Assembly (NCBI GenBank): GCA_001295775.1
Contig: LJIA01000002.1
Location: 329,185 to 393,184 of the forward strand
Length of the DNA: 64,000 nt
Direction of reading: 5' to 3'
Origin: a beta proteobacterium AAP99
GTDB lineage: Bacteria; Pseudomonadota; Gammaproteobacteria; Burkholderiales; Burkholderiaceae_C
Each line of letters starts with the position of its first letter. Within the stretch, counting starts at the first letter, position 1. This document shows, piece after piece, positions 45,483-55,253 of this stretch. The translations under genes and the position numbers were made by a program. The notes beneath the pieces are model-generated. The model was not told the origin of the DNA. It searched no databases and saw only the letters and a list, made by a program, of their open reading frames with translations.

Positions 45483-46943
45483 ATGAGCAAGCACATGAAC
45501 CAATCTCGTCGCGCCTTCCTGCGCACCAGCAGCAGCCTGTCCTTCATGGGCGTGGCAGCGCCCTTCGGCATCAACCTCGCCACGCTGGCGGCGGCGTCCG
45601 CACAGACGGCCGGCACCGACTACAAGGCACTGGTCTGTCTGTACTTCTTCGGCGGCAATGACAGCGCCAATTCGGTGTTGCCGACGGACGCCACGTCCTG
45701 GGCCGAGTACACGCGCATCCGCACCACGGCCGAGGCCGGCAACATCGCACTTCCGGCGGCTGGCCAGCCCGGGGGTGTGCTGCCGCTGAACGCCATCAAC
45801 AACCAGGGCCGCGGCTTTGCGCTGCACCCGGCGCTGCGTGACTTCCAGACCCTGTTCGACGCCGGCCGTGGCGCCATCCTGTCCAACGTCGGCCCGCTAA
45901 TCGAGCCGATCGCCAACCGGACGGAGATGAACACCAAGCGCCGTCCGCCCAAGCTGTTCTCGCACAACGACCAGACCTCAATGTGGCAGGCCTTCGCACC
46001 GGAAGGCGCACGCCAGGGCTGGGGCGGCAAGATGGGCGATCTGCTGATGGCCAGCAACAGCAAGGCCATGTTCACCTGCATCTCCGCCTCCGGAAACACG
46101 GTGTTCCTGTCGGGCAACCAGGCGCTGGCCTATCAGGTCAACGGCGGCGGCGCGGTCGCCATCGGCGGCGTGGGGACGACCGCGAACAATCAGGTCTACG
46201 GATCAACGGCGGGTGGCACGGCATTGCGCAACCTGATCAGCTCGGACCGCAGCCACTTCCTCGAGAAGGACCACAACGCCATCGTCAAGCGCTCGATCGA
46301 TGCGCAGGTCGATCTGGCCACCGCCATGCTGCCGGCCGGCGCCACGGGAATCCCGAACCCGCCGCAGTACACCAACCCGAACAACGGCAACCTGGCCAAC
46401 AACGGCCTGGCGCAGCAGTTCCAGACTGTGGCGCGCATCATTGCCGGCCGCTCAGCCTTGGGTACCCGTCGTCAGGTGTTCTTCGTGGGCATCGGCGGTT
46501 TCGACACCCATGACTTCCAGCGCAACAACCACGCAGACCTGATGGCCCGCATTGGCCACGCGCTGAAGTACTTCGACGACACCCTGGCCGCCATGCCGGG
46601 CCTGGGTGACATCCGCAACCAGGTGACCGTGTTCAGCTCCAGCGAATTCGGCCGCACCTACACCAGCAACGGCGACGGTACCGACCACGGTTGGGGCGCC
46701 TCGCACTTCGTGACCGGCGGCGCCGTGAACGGCCGTGACCTCTATGGCCGCTACCCGACCGTGGGCCTGACGACGCCGGATTCCGCCTCCGGCAGCGGCG
46801 CCTGGATTCCCGTGCACAGCGTGGATCAGTACGGCGCCACGCTGGGCCGCTGGATGGGTCTGTCGGAGACGCAACTCGACGACATCTTCCCCAACCTGCG
46901 CAACTTCACCCAGCGCGATCTGGGCTTCATGCGCACGACCTGA
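45483..46943 (+). CDS. DUF1501 protein with Tat signal
   Basis: 486 residues. Twin-arginine leader QSRRAFLRTSSSLSFMGVAAP. DUF1501 (alkaline-phosphatase-superfamily-like) blocks YKALVCLYFFGGNDSANSVLP, RQVFFVGIGGFDTHDFQRNNHADLMARIGHALKYFDDTLA and TVFSSSEFGRTYTSNGDGTDHGWGASHFVTGGAV. The metal-site Asp and His residues appear intact. Folded in the cytosol and exported. Follows the DUF1800 gene as usual, and a strong terminator follows it. Confidence 0.9.
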   Translation: MSKHMNQSRRAFLRTSSSLSFMGVAAPFGINLATLAAASAQTAGTDYKALVCLYFFGGNDSANSVLPTDATSWAEYTRIRTTAEAGNIALPAAGQPGGVLPLNAINNQGRGFALHPALRDFQTLFDAGRGAILSNVGPLIEPIANRTEMNTKRRPPKLFSHNDQTSMWQAFAPEGARQGWGGKMGDLLMASNSKAMFTCISASGNTVFLSGNQALAYQVNGGGAVAIGGVGTTANNQVYGSTAGGTALRNLISSDRSHFLEKDHNAIVKRSIDAQVDLATAMLPAGATGIPNPPQYTNPNNGNLANNGLAQQFQTVARIIAGRSALGTRRQVFFVGIGGFDTHDFQRNNHADLMARIGHALKYFDDTLAAMPGLGDIRNQVTVFSSSEFGRTYTSNGDGTDHGWGASHFVTGGAVNGRDLYGRYPTVGLTTPDSASGSGAWIPVHSVDQYGATLGRWMGLSETQLDDIFPNLRNFTQRDLGFMRTT

Positions 46944-46958
46944 TCCGGGTCCACATGG

Positions 46959-46992
46959 CAACAAGGCCTCCCGCGCGGAGGCCTTGTTGTTT
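46959..46992 (+). terminator. Rho-independent terminator of DUF1800–DUF1501 operon
   Basis: 13-bp perfect stem CAACAAGGCCTCC / GGAGGCCTTGTTG, loop CGCGC, then TTT. The final T residues are the first bases of the transposon's target duplication. Confidence 0.88.
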
Positions 46993-46997
46993 GCAGT
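46990..46997 (+). repeat. Target-site duplication, left copy (TTTGCAGT)
   Basis: Eight bases identical to 52060–52067, directly outside the two terminal inverted repeats. Eight bp is the usual duplication for IS1595-family elements. Confidence 0.95.
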
Positions 46998-47022
46998 GGG
47001 TGTTAATAAGCAGCTGACCAAA
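46998..47022 (+). repeat. Terminal inverted repeat, left
   Basis: 25 bp, starting GGGTGTTAATAAGCAGCTGA and ending CCAAA. It is the exact reverse complement of the right end at 52035–52059. Confidence 0.95.
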
Positions 47023-47109
47023 TCATCAGAAAAACACAATTAAATCAACAACTTACGTTGGCTTGCGCAGCGTCGTAAATGTCTATACAGGAAAATTGCT
47101 GGATTTATT

Positions 47110-47676
47110 TTATAGCTCGCCGTTGACCGCGTCTCTAAAGACGTCGAACGACAGACCGATGCGGTCTATCGCTATGCTCCCGATACCGGCAAATTTCATC
47201 CGGAAGAAGTGTGGGTTGTCGTCGTACACGCGCTGCAGGTACAGCGTTTCCAAACTATTTGTCTCGCCGGCCAAGCTGTATCGGACGTATTGTCCAAGAG
47301 CTTCTCCAACGATGAGTCGGTCCAAACTCAACGCTTCCGCCAATCTACCTGCCAAATCATTAAGGGTTGCCTCGTAACTGGCGTCGTCGTAGTGCTGACG
47401 CAAGAATATAAGAACTCCTGCGATGGACAGCACGTGATACTCCTTGGCAAGACGCTCCTTTTGCTCGAACGTTATCTCCAGGTCTCTCTGAGCTTCGTCG
47501 TTCGGTACTAGCCGGAAGTTTTCCTGCCACGGGATACCGCGAATCATGTAAGTCTCCACCCACTCACCGAGTTTTGAGCGGTCTCGAAGGAGAGCCGTCA
47601 TGCTGTGTCGGGGGGAGCTATCTGGAGCCCCCTGTGCCGAGGGCTGTGGGGGGGTCTTCTTTCGCCACTTGAACAT
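47110..47676 (-). CDS. Transposon passenger, unknown 188-residue protein
   Basis: Starts at the ATG at 47676 with AGAGAGG five bases upstream. The first 30 residues are basic and Pro/Ser-rich (MFKWRKKTPPQPSAQ). The rest is helical and mixed-charge (LEITFEQKERLAKEYHVLSIAGVLIFLRQHYDDASYEATLNDLAGRLAEALSLDRLIVGEALGQYVRYSL), with no signal peptide or membrane helix. No family recognised. Divergent from the LexA-like gene with 188 bp between, so it could be under its control. Confidence 0.65.
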   Translation of the reverse strand: MFKWRKKTPPQPSAQGAPDSSPRHSMTALLRDRSKLGEWVETYMIRGIPWQENFRLVPNDEAQRDLEITFEQKERLAKEYHVLSIAGVLIFLRQHYDDASYEATLNDLAGRLAEALSLDRLIVGEALGQYVRYSLAGETNSLETLYLQRVYDDNPHFFRMKFAGIGSIAIDRIGLSFDVFRDAVNGEL

Positions 47677-47806
47677 GCCCACCTCTCTTTAAGTGGAAAA
47701 CCAACTTCCTGAACGCCAGTATCGCTAGCGGGCATAAATCTACACGTACCGTGCAATCATCAGGTCTCCGCGAAACGGCTGCTACCGGGAAGTGTTAGTT
47801 CGGAGC

Positions 47807-47835
47807 TTGACGCCGAACGGACGCTCGCCTATGGT
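47807..47835 (+). promoter_or_regulatory. Sigma-70-type promoter of LexA-like gene
   Basis: TTGACG (47807–47812), 17-bp spacer, TATGGT (47830–47835). The expected transcription start falls inside the operator that follows. Confidence 0.65.
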
Positions 47836-47837
47836 GG

Positions 47838-47860
47838 CTGGATATCCATACAGTATCCAG
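47838..47860. promoter_or_regulatory. Dyad operator at the LexA-like gene start
   Basis: CTGGATA-N9-TATCCAG, a perfect 7-bp dyad ending four bases before the ATG. The internal CTGG-N8-ACAG is one base away from the proteobacterial LexA box CTGT-N8-ACAG. Binding there would block the promoter just upstream, so autorepression is likely. Confidence 0.72.
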
Positions 47861-47864
47861 CGCC

Positions 47865-48458
47865 ATGCCCCGCGAAAACGTTGACGACCAGCATCTGGCC
47901 CGCCTGCGCAAGTACTACAAGTCGCACCAGGCGCTGCCCTCACTGGCGAGGCTGGCGGACGTGTTGGGTATGGCAAGCACCGCGAGCGTCTTTGGGCTGA
48001 TTAGTCGACTAGAGCAGTCAGGATTTCTCCGCAAGACTGAGGCCAAGCGCTTGGCACCGGCCGCCCGATTCTTTGAACGACCTGTCGTGGGTACGGTGCG
48101 CGCAGGCGTGCCCCAAGCAACTGCTCAGTCCGAGTTCGAGGTCCTCACTATCGACGACTACCTCGTCGAAGAGCCTAACCGTACGGTCCTCGTCCGCGTG
48201 CGCGGCGACAGCATGAAAGACGCAGGTTTTTTGGACGGGGACTTGGTCGCCGTCTTGCGTGGCGCCCCGGCCGAGCCTGGCGATGTGGTCGTTGCGGTGG
48301 TCGATGACGAAACCACCCTGAAAACCCTGGCAAAGGACGACAGCGGCTACTACCTGCAGGCTGCCAATGCGGCGTACGGACCCATACGACCCATGGATTC
48401 CTTGGAGCTTCTGGGGCCTGTAGTGGGCAGTATCCGCAAGCTCAAGCGCAGAGGGTGA
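47865..48458 (+). CDS. LexA-like self-cleaving repressor (S24 family) on the transposon
   Basis: 197 residues, close to LexA (about 200). N-terminal winged helix (residues 8–62: LARLRKYYKSHQALPSLARLADVLGMASTASVFGLISRLEQSGFLRK). C-terminal S24/LexA protease domain with the Ala80-Gly81 cleavage site (GTVRAGVP), the nucleophile Ser116 (RGDSMKDAGFLDGDLV) and the general base Lys153 (DDETTLKTL). All catalytic parts are intact, so it should self-cleave when stimulated by RecA filaments. It probably represses its own gene and perhaps other transposon genes, linking the element to DNA damage. It is not the housekeeping lexA by context. Confidence 0.9.
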   Translation: MPRENVDDQHLARLRKYYKSHQALPSLARLADVLGMASTASVFGLISRLEQSGFLRKTEAKRLAPAARFFERPVVGTVRAGVPQATAQSEFEVLTIDDYLVEEPNRTVLVRVRGDSMKDAGFLDGDLVAVLRGAPAEPGDVVVAVVDDETTLKTLAKDDSGYYLQAANAAYGPIRPMDSLELLGPVVGSIRKLKRRG

Positions 48459-48468
48459 TGTGGCCTGC

Positions 48469-48741
48469 TCACCAGCGCTCGCCGCGTGCTTGAGGGGTGT
48501 TCTTCAGGTCGGGAATCTTCAAGGTGCGCACACCCATCGCGTCCAGCAGCATCATGGCGTACGCCAGCGACAGGGTGCCTCGATTGAGCTTGTTGCGCAG
48601 CGACTGAGCATCAATCTCGATGCCGTAGTCCTCCCGCATCCGACGGGCGAGCTCAGCAAACGACAGGTCGCTGTCGGCCCGGTGCGCTTTCATCACGCGA
48701 CTGGCCTCCATGACGTAGAGCTCGTGCAGGCGCGAGCGCAT
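48469..48741 (-). CDS. DUF6471-like small protein
   Basis: 90 residues. The segment SDLSFAELARRMREDYGIEIDAQSLRNKLNRGTLSLAYAMMLLDAMGV looks like the DUF6471 domain: a helical bundle with a helix-turn-helix-like pattern, probably a DNA- or protein-binding regulator. Its stop is 10 bp from the convergent LexA-like gene. Divergent from the 99-residue gene, with repeated ATTACTCA motifs between them. Confidence 0.7.
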   Translation of the reverse strand: MRSRLHELYVMEASRVMKAHRADSDLSFAELARRMREDYGIEIDAQSLRNKLNRGTLSLAYAMMLLDAMGVRTLKIPDLKNTPQARGERW

Positions 48742-48755
48742 CGGTGGAATAGAGA

Positions 48756-48831
48756 ATTACTCAAATTTGATTTGCTCGCATGCTACGTCGGCGAGTTTTT
48801 GTTCGCCCGCGATTACTCATTTTTGAGTAAT
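48756..48831. promoter_or_regulatory. ATTACTCA operator-like array
   Basis: ATTACTCA at 48756–48763, again at 48812–48819, with TGAGTAAT at 48824–48831 completing an 8-bp hairpin dyad with a TTTT centre. It lies between the divergent DUF6471-like and 99-residue genes. Likely a binding site for one of the two regulators on the element. Confidence 0.6.
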
Positions 48832-48870
48832 TCGCTGTATGCGAAACCCTATCTAGAAAGAGGTTTCGTC

Positions 48871-49170
48871 ATGTACGTGAGAGTTCGCTGCCTACGCAGC
48901 AAGGGCGCCGTGGTGCCCATGGAAATCGTCAAAACCCTGCCTGCGGTTGAGGGCCGGCTCACCGTGCGCGAAGAGCGCGACCCTGAACTGGGCCGTCCGG
49001 TGACCCGAGCAAGGCTGTTGGAGCGCCACGCAGGCAACCCGGTGGACATCCTGCCGGATTTGTCCGATGCCACATTGCTCTGGGCAGAAGACGGCGCGTT
49101 GCGCCTTTCCGGTATCGAACGAGTGGGCAAGGTGGCTTATGCGCAAACCTGGGCTGTGGAGCTGACCTAA
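48871..49170 (+). CDS. Unknown 99-residue protein, first gene of the transposase operon
   Basis: ATG at 48871, preceded by GAAAGAGG at good spacing. Compact, mixed-charge (VRVRCLRSKGAVVPMEIVKTLPAVEGRLTVREERDPELGRPVTRARLLERHAGNPVDILPDLSDATLLWAEDGALRLSGIERVG), beta-rich, no leader. No family recognised. Its stop overlaps the next start by one base (TAATG), and the transposase follows two bases after that gene, so the three are coupled. A role in transposition is likely. Confidence 0.65.
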   Translation: MYVRVRCLRSKGAVVPMEIVKTLPAVEGRLTVREERDPELGRPVTRARLLERHAGNPVDILPDLSDATLLWAEDGALRLSGIERVGKVAYAQTWAVELT

Positions 49171-49874
49171 TGCTGCGCGTGCACTTTCATAACGGCTATC
49201 TCGACGAGCGATGCGACGCCAATCGCATGGCGTGTCTGGACATTGCTTACGCGAGACAAGGTGCATTTGCCGATTACCTGATTGCCCTGAATCAGCGTGG
49301 GTACGGCGAACGACCGCCTGCCCGGCTCAGCCAGTACCCACGATTTGCCGGCAGCCTCTGGGACCTCACGGCTAGAGCGCTGGTTCGTGTGCTGTATCAG
49401 GCCGACCAAGCGCCCGTCCAAAAAGAAATGGACAGGCGCTGTGCATACACCACTCGCAGTTGCGTGGTTATCGAACGCGCAACAGCCAGCGGGTCAGGAA
49501 CCCAGTTGGCCAGCGCGCAGCTTGGTCAGCCCTTGGGACGCCGAGGCCACTACGAGGTCGAGTTCGAAGAACACATCCTTGGCGCGCGCTCCGGGCACTT
49601 CGTCTATGGGACAAAGCGACTCGACTTGTGCGACCTGTGGCTGCGTGCCATGTGCTGGACGCTTTGGGGCGCCTCGCAACTCGGTCCGCGACCGACGTTG
49701 ATTCTTCCGCCCGTGCTCGAAATCAACGGCAAGCAGCAGTTCGACATCGAGAGCTTGGCCGAGCCCGCCCGTACCGCATTCAAAAACCATCTCGGATTGA
49801 CTGGCCCGCTGACTTACAGGCCTTCGCCGTGGGCCCTAGCCAGCGACTACAGCGCGTTCCTGGAAAGTGCCTAG
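49170..49874 (+). CDS. Unknown 234-residue protein, coupled to the transposase
   Basis: Begins in the stop codon of the 99-residue gene and ends two bases before the transposase start. Aromatic- and basic-rich (LRVHFHNGYLDERCDANRMACLDIAYARQGAFADYLIALNQRGYGERPPARLSQYPRFAGSLWDLTARALVRVLYQADQ), with a C-terminal helical part (LDLCDLWLRAMCWTLWGASQLGPRPTL). No signal peptide. No family recognised; it could be a transposition accessory protein or a passenger. Confidence 0.7.
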   Translation: MLRVHFHNGYLDERCDANRMACLDIAYARQGAFADYLIALNQRGYGERPPARLSQYPRFAGSLWDLTARALVRVLYQADQAPVQKEMDRRCAYTTRSCVVIERATASGSGTQLASAQLGQPLGRRGHYEVEFEEHILGARSGHFVYGTKRLDLCDLWLRAMCWTLWGASQLGPRPTLILPPVLEINGKQQFDIESLAEPARTAFKNHLGLTGPLTYRPSPWALASDYSAFLESA

Positions 49875-49876
49875 CC

Positions 49877-51094
49877 ATGCTCAAAAACGGATTGTTTCCA
49901 ATACGGCGTCGCACCGGAACCGCCGACTTTCATCTTTCCAAGAAGGCGGTGACTCTCACGGTGCGCGAACTTGAACAGCTCGATGAGCGCGATGCCGTCT
50001 TGCTCCTGGCCACCATGTCGTGGGGCTCGTGCGAAGAGATGGCCTGCCCGCATTGCGGCACCTTCGATAGGCACTACTGGTACGAGAAGGAGTTGCGTTG
50101 GAAGTGCACGGCCTGTGATGCAAAGTTCAGCGTGACCTCCGGCACGGTCCTCGCCAGCAGGAAACTGCCTGTGCGAACCATTCTCCGCGTCGCATTTGAG
50201 TGGATGAATGGCGCTGCTGGCAAAGCGGCCCTGGAGATTCGTCGTAATTGGGGATTCAGCTACCCCACGCACTACACGTTGCTTCAGAAACTGCGCGAAG
50301 GCTTGGTGCGTGGCTACAACGTCGGCATGCTTGTGGGCTACATCGAAATGGATGGCATGGACGTCAATGGGCGTCGCTACAAAGAAAAGCGCAATCGACC
50401 GCAAATCACAGGTGCAGGTAAGCGCCCGAGCATGCCCGTACAGCTGCTTGCACCCAAGGTTGACCCAGACACTGGGGAAATCACCTCGATGGGCCCACCC
50501 AAGCCCGTCAAATACGACAAGACCAGCCGTCAGCACCCCGACCGACGTCAGCTCTTGGTGGTGCGCGTGCGCTCAGCCGCCAAGGGCGGCGGCGCCGTAC
50601 GCACACGCATTGCCGTGGCGCTGCGAGAAACCTCTGACACCGTCACCCGCCTAGCAACAAGCAGCATCTCCGCAGAATCGTTCATCCATACCGACGAAGA
50701 CCCCGCCTACGCAAAATTCGTCAGCCTGTATGCGGGACACAAGACCGTCACCCACTCCAAGATGTATGTGGCTCCGGATGGCACCAACAACAATCAGGCC
50801 GAGTGCCTCAACGCGCGCATGAGACGTTCTGTCGAGCAGATTTACTTGAACGTCTCAAACAAATATCTCAATGACTACGCCTGCGAGAACGCGTGGCGTG
50901 ACGACACCCGACGAACGTCCAACGGGGACAGGCTCAAGCACCTGATGCGGCTCGCGCTTAGCGTGGGGCTTTCGCAGTTCTGGCGGGGCTACACCCACGG
51001 CAAGCACCGCAGCCACGAGATGCTCATAGAGGGTCCGAAGCCGGCGAAGCCGCGTGGACGTCGCGTGGGTTGGGAGCCCATGCCTGCACGCTAG
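49877..51094 (+). CDS. IS1595/ISXO2-family transposase
   Basis: 405 residues. N-terminal zinc ribbon with Cys57, Cys60, Cys77 and Cys80 (ACPHCG...KCTACDAKFSVTSGTVLASRKL), as in ISXO2-type transposases. Catalytic core: first Asp159 in YIEMDGMDVNG, second in SFIHTDEDPAYAKF, and the third acidic/Asn block NNNQAECLNARMRRSVEQIYLNVSNKYLNDYACENAW. It cuts and rejoins DNA at the terminal repeats and makes 8-bp duplications, which match the ends seen here. Intact and probably active. The last 71 bp overlap the convergent 124-residue gene. Confidence 0.92.
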   Translation: MLKNGLFPIRRRTGTADFHLSKKAVTLTVRELEQLDERDAVLLLATMSWGSCEEMACPHCGTFDRHYWYEKELRWKCTACDAKFSVTSGTVLASRKLPVRTILRVAFEWMNGAAGKAALEIRRNWGFSYPTHYTLLQKLREGLVRGYNVGMLVGYIEMDGMDVNGRRYKEKRNRPQITGAGKRPSMPVQLLAPKVDPDTGEITSMGPPKPVKYDKTSRQHPDRRQLLVVRVRSAAKGGGAVRTRIAVALRETSDTVTRLATSSISAESFIHTDEDPAYAKFVSLYAGHKTVTHSKMYVAPDGTNNNQAECLNARMRRSVEQIYLNVSNKYLNDYACENAWRDDTRRTSNGDRLKHLMRLALSVGLSQFWRGYTHGKHRSHEMLIEGPKPAKPRGRRVGWEPMPAR

Positions 51095-51398
51095 CGACCG
51101 CCTTCAAGTACCTCCGGTAGCACGTGGTCTTGGCGTACAGACCCAGAGCCTTACGCCAGGAGGTGGCTCGGCCAATGTCGTCGGCGCACAGCCCGGGGTC
51201 AAACACATGGAGCGTTTCAACCAGGGTCTGCCGCTGCTCGACCAGCTCAACTCGCCTGCGTCGAAGCGCCAGTTGCTGTGGCGCACGCGGTGGCTGCTGC
51301 ATGTCGATAAAGCAGAGTTCATCATTGAGTTCTGCAATTCGACAAACGAGCGCAGTCAATGTCGACTGAGTGCGTGTTCGGGTTCGCGTGAGGCTCAT
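51024..51398 (-). CDS. Unknown 124-residue transposon protein
   Basis: Starts within the stop of the next upstream gene (ATGA overlap, 51395–51398), so the two form a coupled pair. Basic, helical, with a coiled-coil-like stretch (ALVCRIAELNDELCFIDMQQPPRAPQQLALRRRRVELVEQRQTLVETLHVF). Its 3' end overlaps the transposase 3' end by 71 bp on the other strand. No family recognised. Confidence 0.55.
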   Translation of the reverse strand: MSLTRTRTRTQSTLTALVCRIAELNDELCFIDMQQPPRAPQQLALRRRRVELVEQRQTLVETLHVFDPGLCADDIGRATSWRKALGLYAKTTCYRRYLKAVASVQAWAPNPRDVHAASPASDPL

Positions 51399-51943
51399 TC
51401 GCTCAGCACCTGCGTTTGCCTGCGTAGCTCATCCAACGAAGCGGTCTGAGGCAGACGCCACCTTGCGCGTCCCCGGTGGTCGTAGCCCATCAGTTCGACC
51501 CGACCCTGCTCGGACAAGTCTCTCAGCCGACTACGAACGATGTCTCTTGCGTAGGTGTTGAGTCTGCCTATCCCCTCAATCGGGATTGCGAACTCTTCGG
51601 CGCACCTTCGAGCCAAAGTGGGTGTGTCGAGACCGTCGGGCCCGGCTTGTTGAATCAGCCCTAGCAAGAATCGGCTTAAGTCCCCACGCTTGCCGTGGCG
51701 AAACGGCGTGATGGGCGCGATGCTCTCTCCTGCCGCATCGGGGTAAAGCACCGCCAGGCTGCGCTCCAACGTAAGCTGGCGTGCGTAGAGCACCTCTACC
51801 TCTCGTTGCATCGCAGCAACTTGCACCTGCAAGGTGTCTCGCGCGCCCTTGCAGGCTGCGATTTCGTTGAGCAGCCACTTCTTCGTGGAGGGTGTTCGAG
51901 TCCGGTTTGTTGCACCGCGCTCGGTCTGTGTGGGATGTGTCAT
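51395..51943 (-). CDS. Unknown 182-residue coiled-coil protein with winged-helix-like C-terminus
   Basis: The middle part is a coiled coil (LNEIAACKGARDTLQVQVAAMQREVEVLYARQLTLERSLAVLYP). The C-terminal half (RGDLSRFLLGLIQQAGPDGLDTPTLARRCAEEFAIPIEGIGRLNTYARDIVRSRLRDLSEQGRVELMGYDHRGRARWRLP) has a winged-helix-like pattern, with a wing ending in RARWRL. Possibly a DNA-binding protein of the transposon. It lies 92 bp from the right terminal repeat. Confidence 0.6.
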   Translation of the reverse strand: MTHPTQTERGATNRTRTPSTKKWLLNEIAACKGARDTLQVQVAAMQREVEVLYARQLTLERSLAVLYPDAAGESIAPITPFRHGKRGDLSRFLLGLIQQAGPDGLDTPTLARRCAEEFAIPIEGIGRLNTYARDIVRSRLRDLSEQGRVELMGYDHRGRARWRLPQTASLDELRRQTQVLSE

Positions 51944-52034
51944 TCGTCGCTTTCAAGGAACATATCCTCGTAGAGCGACTAGAGACAGTGCACGAAGGCG
52001 AAAACAGACCGAAAACCGACGCAAGCGAGGTGGT

Positions 52035-52059
52035 TTTGGTCAGCTGCTTATTAACACCC
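52035..52059 (-). repeat. Terminal inverted repeat, right
   Basis: 25 bp, the exact reverse complement of 46998–47022, ending in AACACCC next to the target duplication. Confidence 0.95.
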
Positions 52060-52067
52060 TTTGCAGT
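52060..52067 (+). repeat. Target-site duplication, right copy (TTTGCAGT)
   Basis: Identical to 46990–46997. It overlaps a plausible -35 element (TTGCAG) of the topB promoter. Confidence 0.95.
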
Positions 52068-52090
52068 GCCGCAAAACGGACGTCTATAGT
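52061..52090 (+). promoter_or_regulatory. Putative topB promoter
   Basis: TTGCAG (52061–52066), 18-bp spacer, TATAGT (52085–52090), about 50 bp before the topB start. The -35 lies in the target duplication, so insertion would have preserved it. Confidence 0.5.
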
Positions 52091-52140
52091 TGCAGCGCCC
52101 GAGGCTTGCATAACTAGCAATCCTCTTCACAGAATCCGAC

Positions 52141-54756
<2,616 letters not shown>

Positions 54757-54922
54757 TTGGCGCCGCGCCTGCTTGCCCACGCGCCTGGCCCTGCTGCGGC
54801 CGCGCCCGGTCTGCGACACCTCGCAACACTCCGGCCGCGCCTGCGGGGCTACGCTTGAGCCGATCCGCCCGCGCGCTGGATGTTCTGCGGCGGGGTCGGA
54901 TCAGCGAATTGCGAGGTGTGTC

Positions 54923-55246
54923 ATGACCCTTTCCATCAACCCGTCTCCGTGTCGCGCACTGTGCGCCGCCGTGCTCGCGCTGGGCCTGGCCGGCTGCGCC
55001 AACCTCAGCATCGGCTTCGGGATTGGCGGCAGCAATCTGGGCGTCGGCGTCGGTGTGGGTGGTGATGGCAATGTGAGTGTGGGCGTGGGCGGCGGCGGGC
55101 GTGTCGGCAATGTCGGCGTGGGCGGTGCGGTCACGCTGCCGGCCGGCAAGATCGGCGAGAAGGATGCCAAGGACAAGGACGCCAAGGACGACAAGCCCAA
55201 AAAGGACGAGCCGCCCGTTGACCCGGATGCGGTCCGGCGCCCCTGA
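54923..55246 (+). CDS. Glycine-rich lipoprotein
   Basis: 107 residues. Lipobox LALGLAGC. Mature chain of alternating Gly and Val/Ser/Asn (GVGVGVGGDGNVSVGVGGGG), then a Lys/Asp tail (KIGEKDAKDKDAKDDKPKKDEPP). Low-complexity envelope protein. Function unknown. Repeat copy 8 follows it. Confidence 0.7.
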   Translation: MTLSINPSPCRALCAAVLALGLAGCANLSIGFGIGGSNLGVGVGVGGDGNVSVGVGGGGRVGNVGVGGAVTLPAGKIGEKDAKDKDAKDDKPKKDEPPVDPDAVRRP

Positions 55247-55253
55247 ATGAGAT

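Larger units (their letters stand above)
46998..52059 (+). mobile_element. IS1595-family transposon with passenger genes, complete
   Basis: 5,062 bp bounded by 25-bp perfect terminal inverted repeats (starting GGGTGTTAATAAGCAGCTGA) and flanked by the 8-bp direct repeat TTTGCAGT. It carries an IS1595/ISXO2-type transposase gene plus seven other genes: a 188-residue unknown, a LexA-like repressor, a DUF6471-like protein, two unknowns coupled to the transposase, and two unknowns on the minus strand at the right end. Ends and target duplication are perfect, which suggests a recent, still intact insertion. Base composition is visibly lower in GC than the flanking chromosome. No antibiotic-resistance gene was recognised. 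Confidence 0.93.

Noticed and set aside
47110..51943. Prophage remnant, suggested by an S24/LexA-like repressor and small unknown genes
   Set aside because: No integrase, terminase, capsid or tail gene is present, and perfect inverted repeats with an 8-bp duplication identify a transposon.
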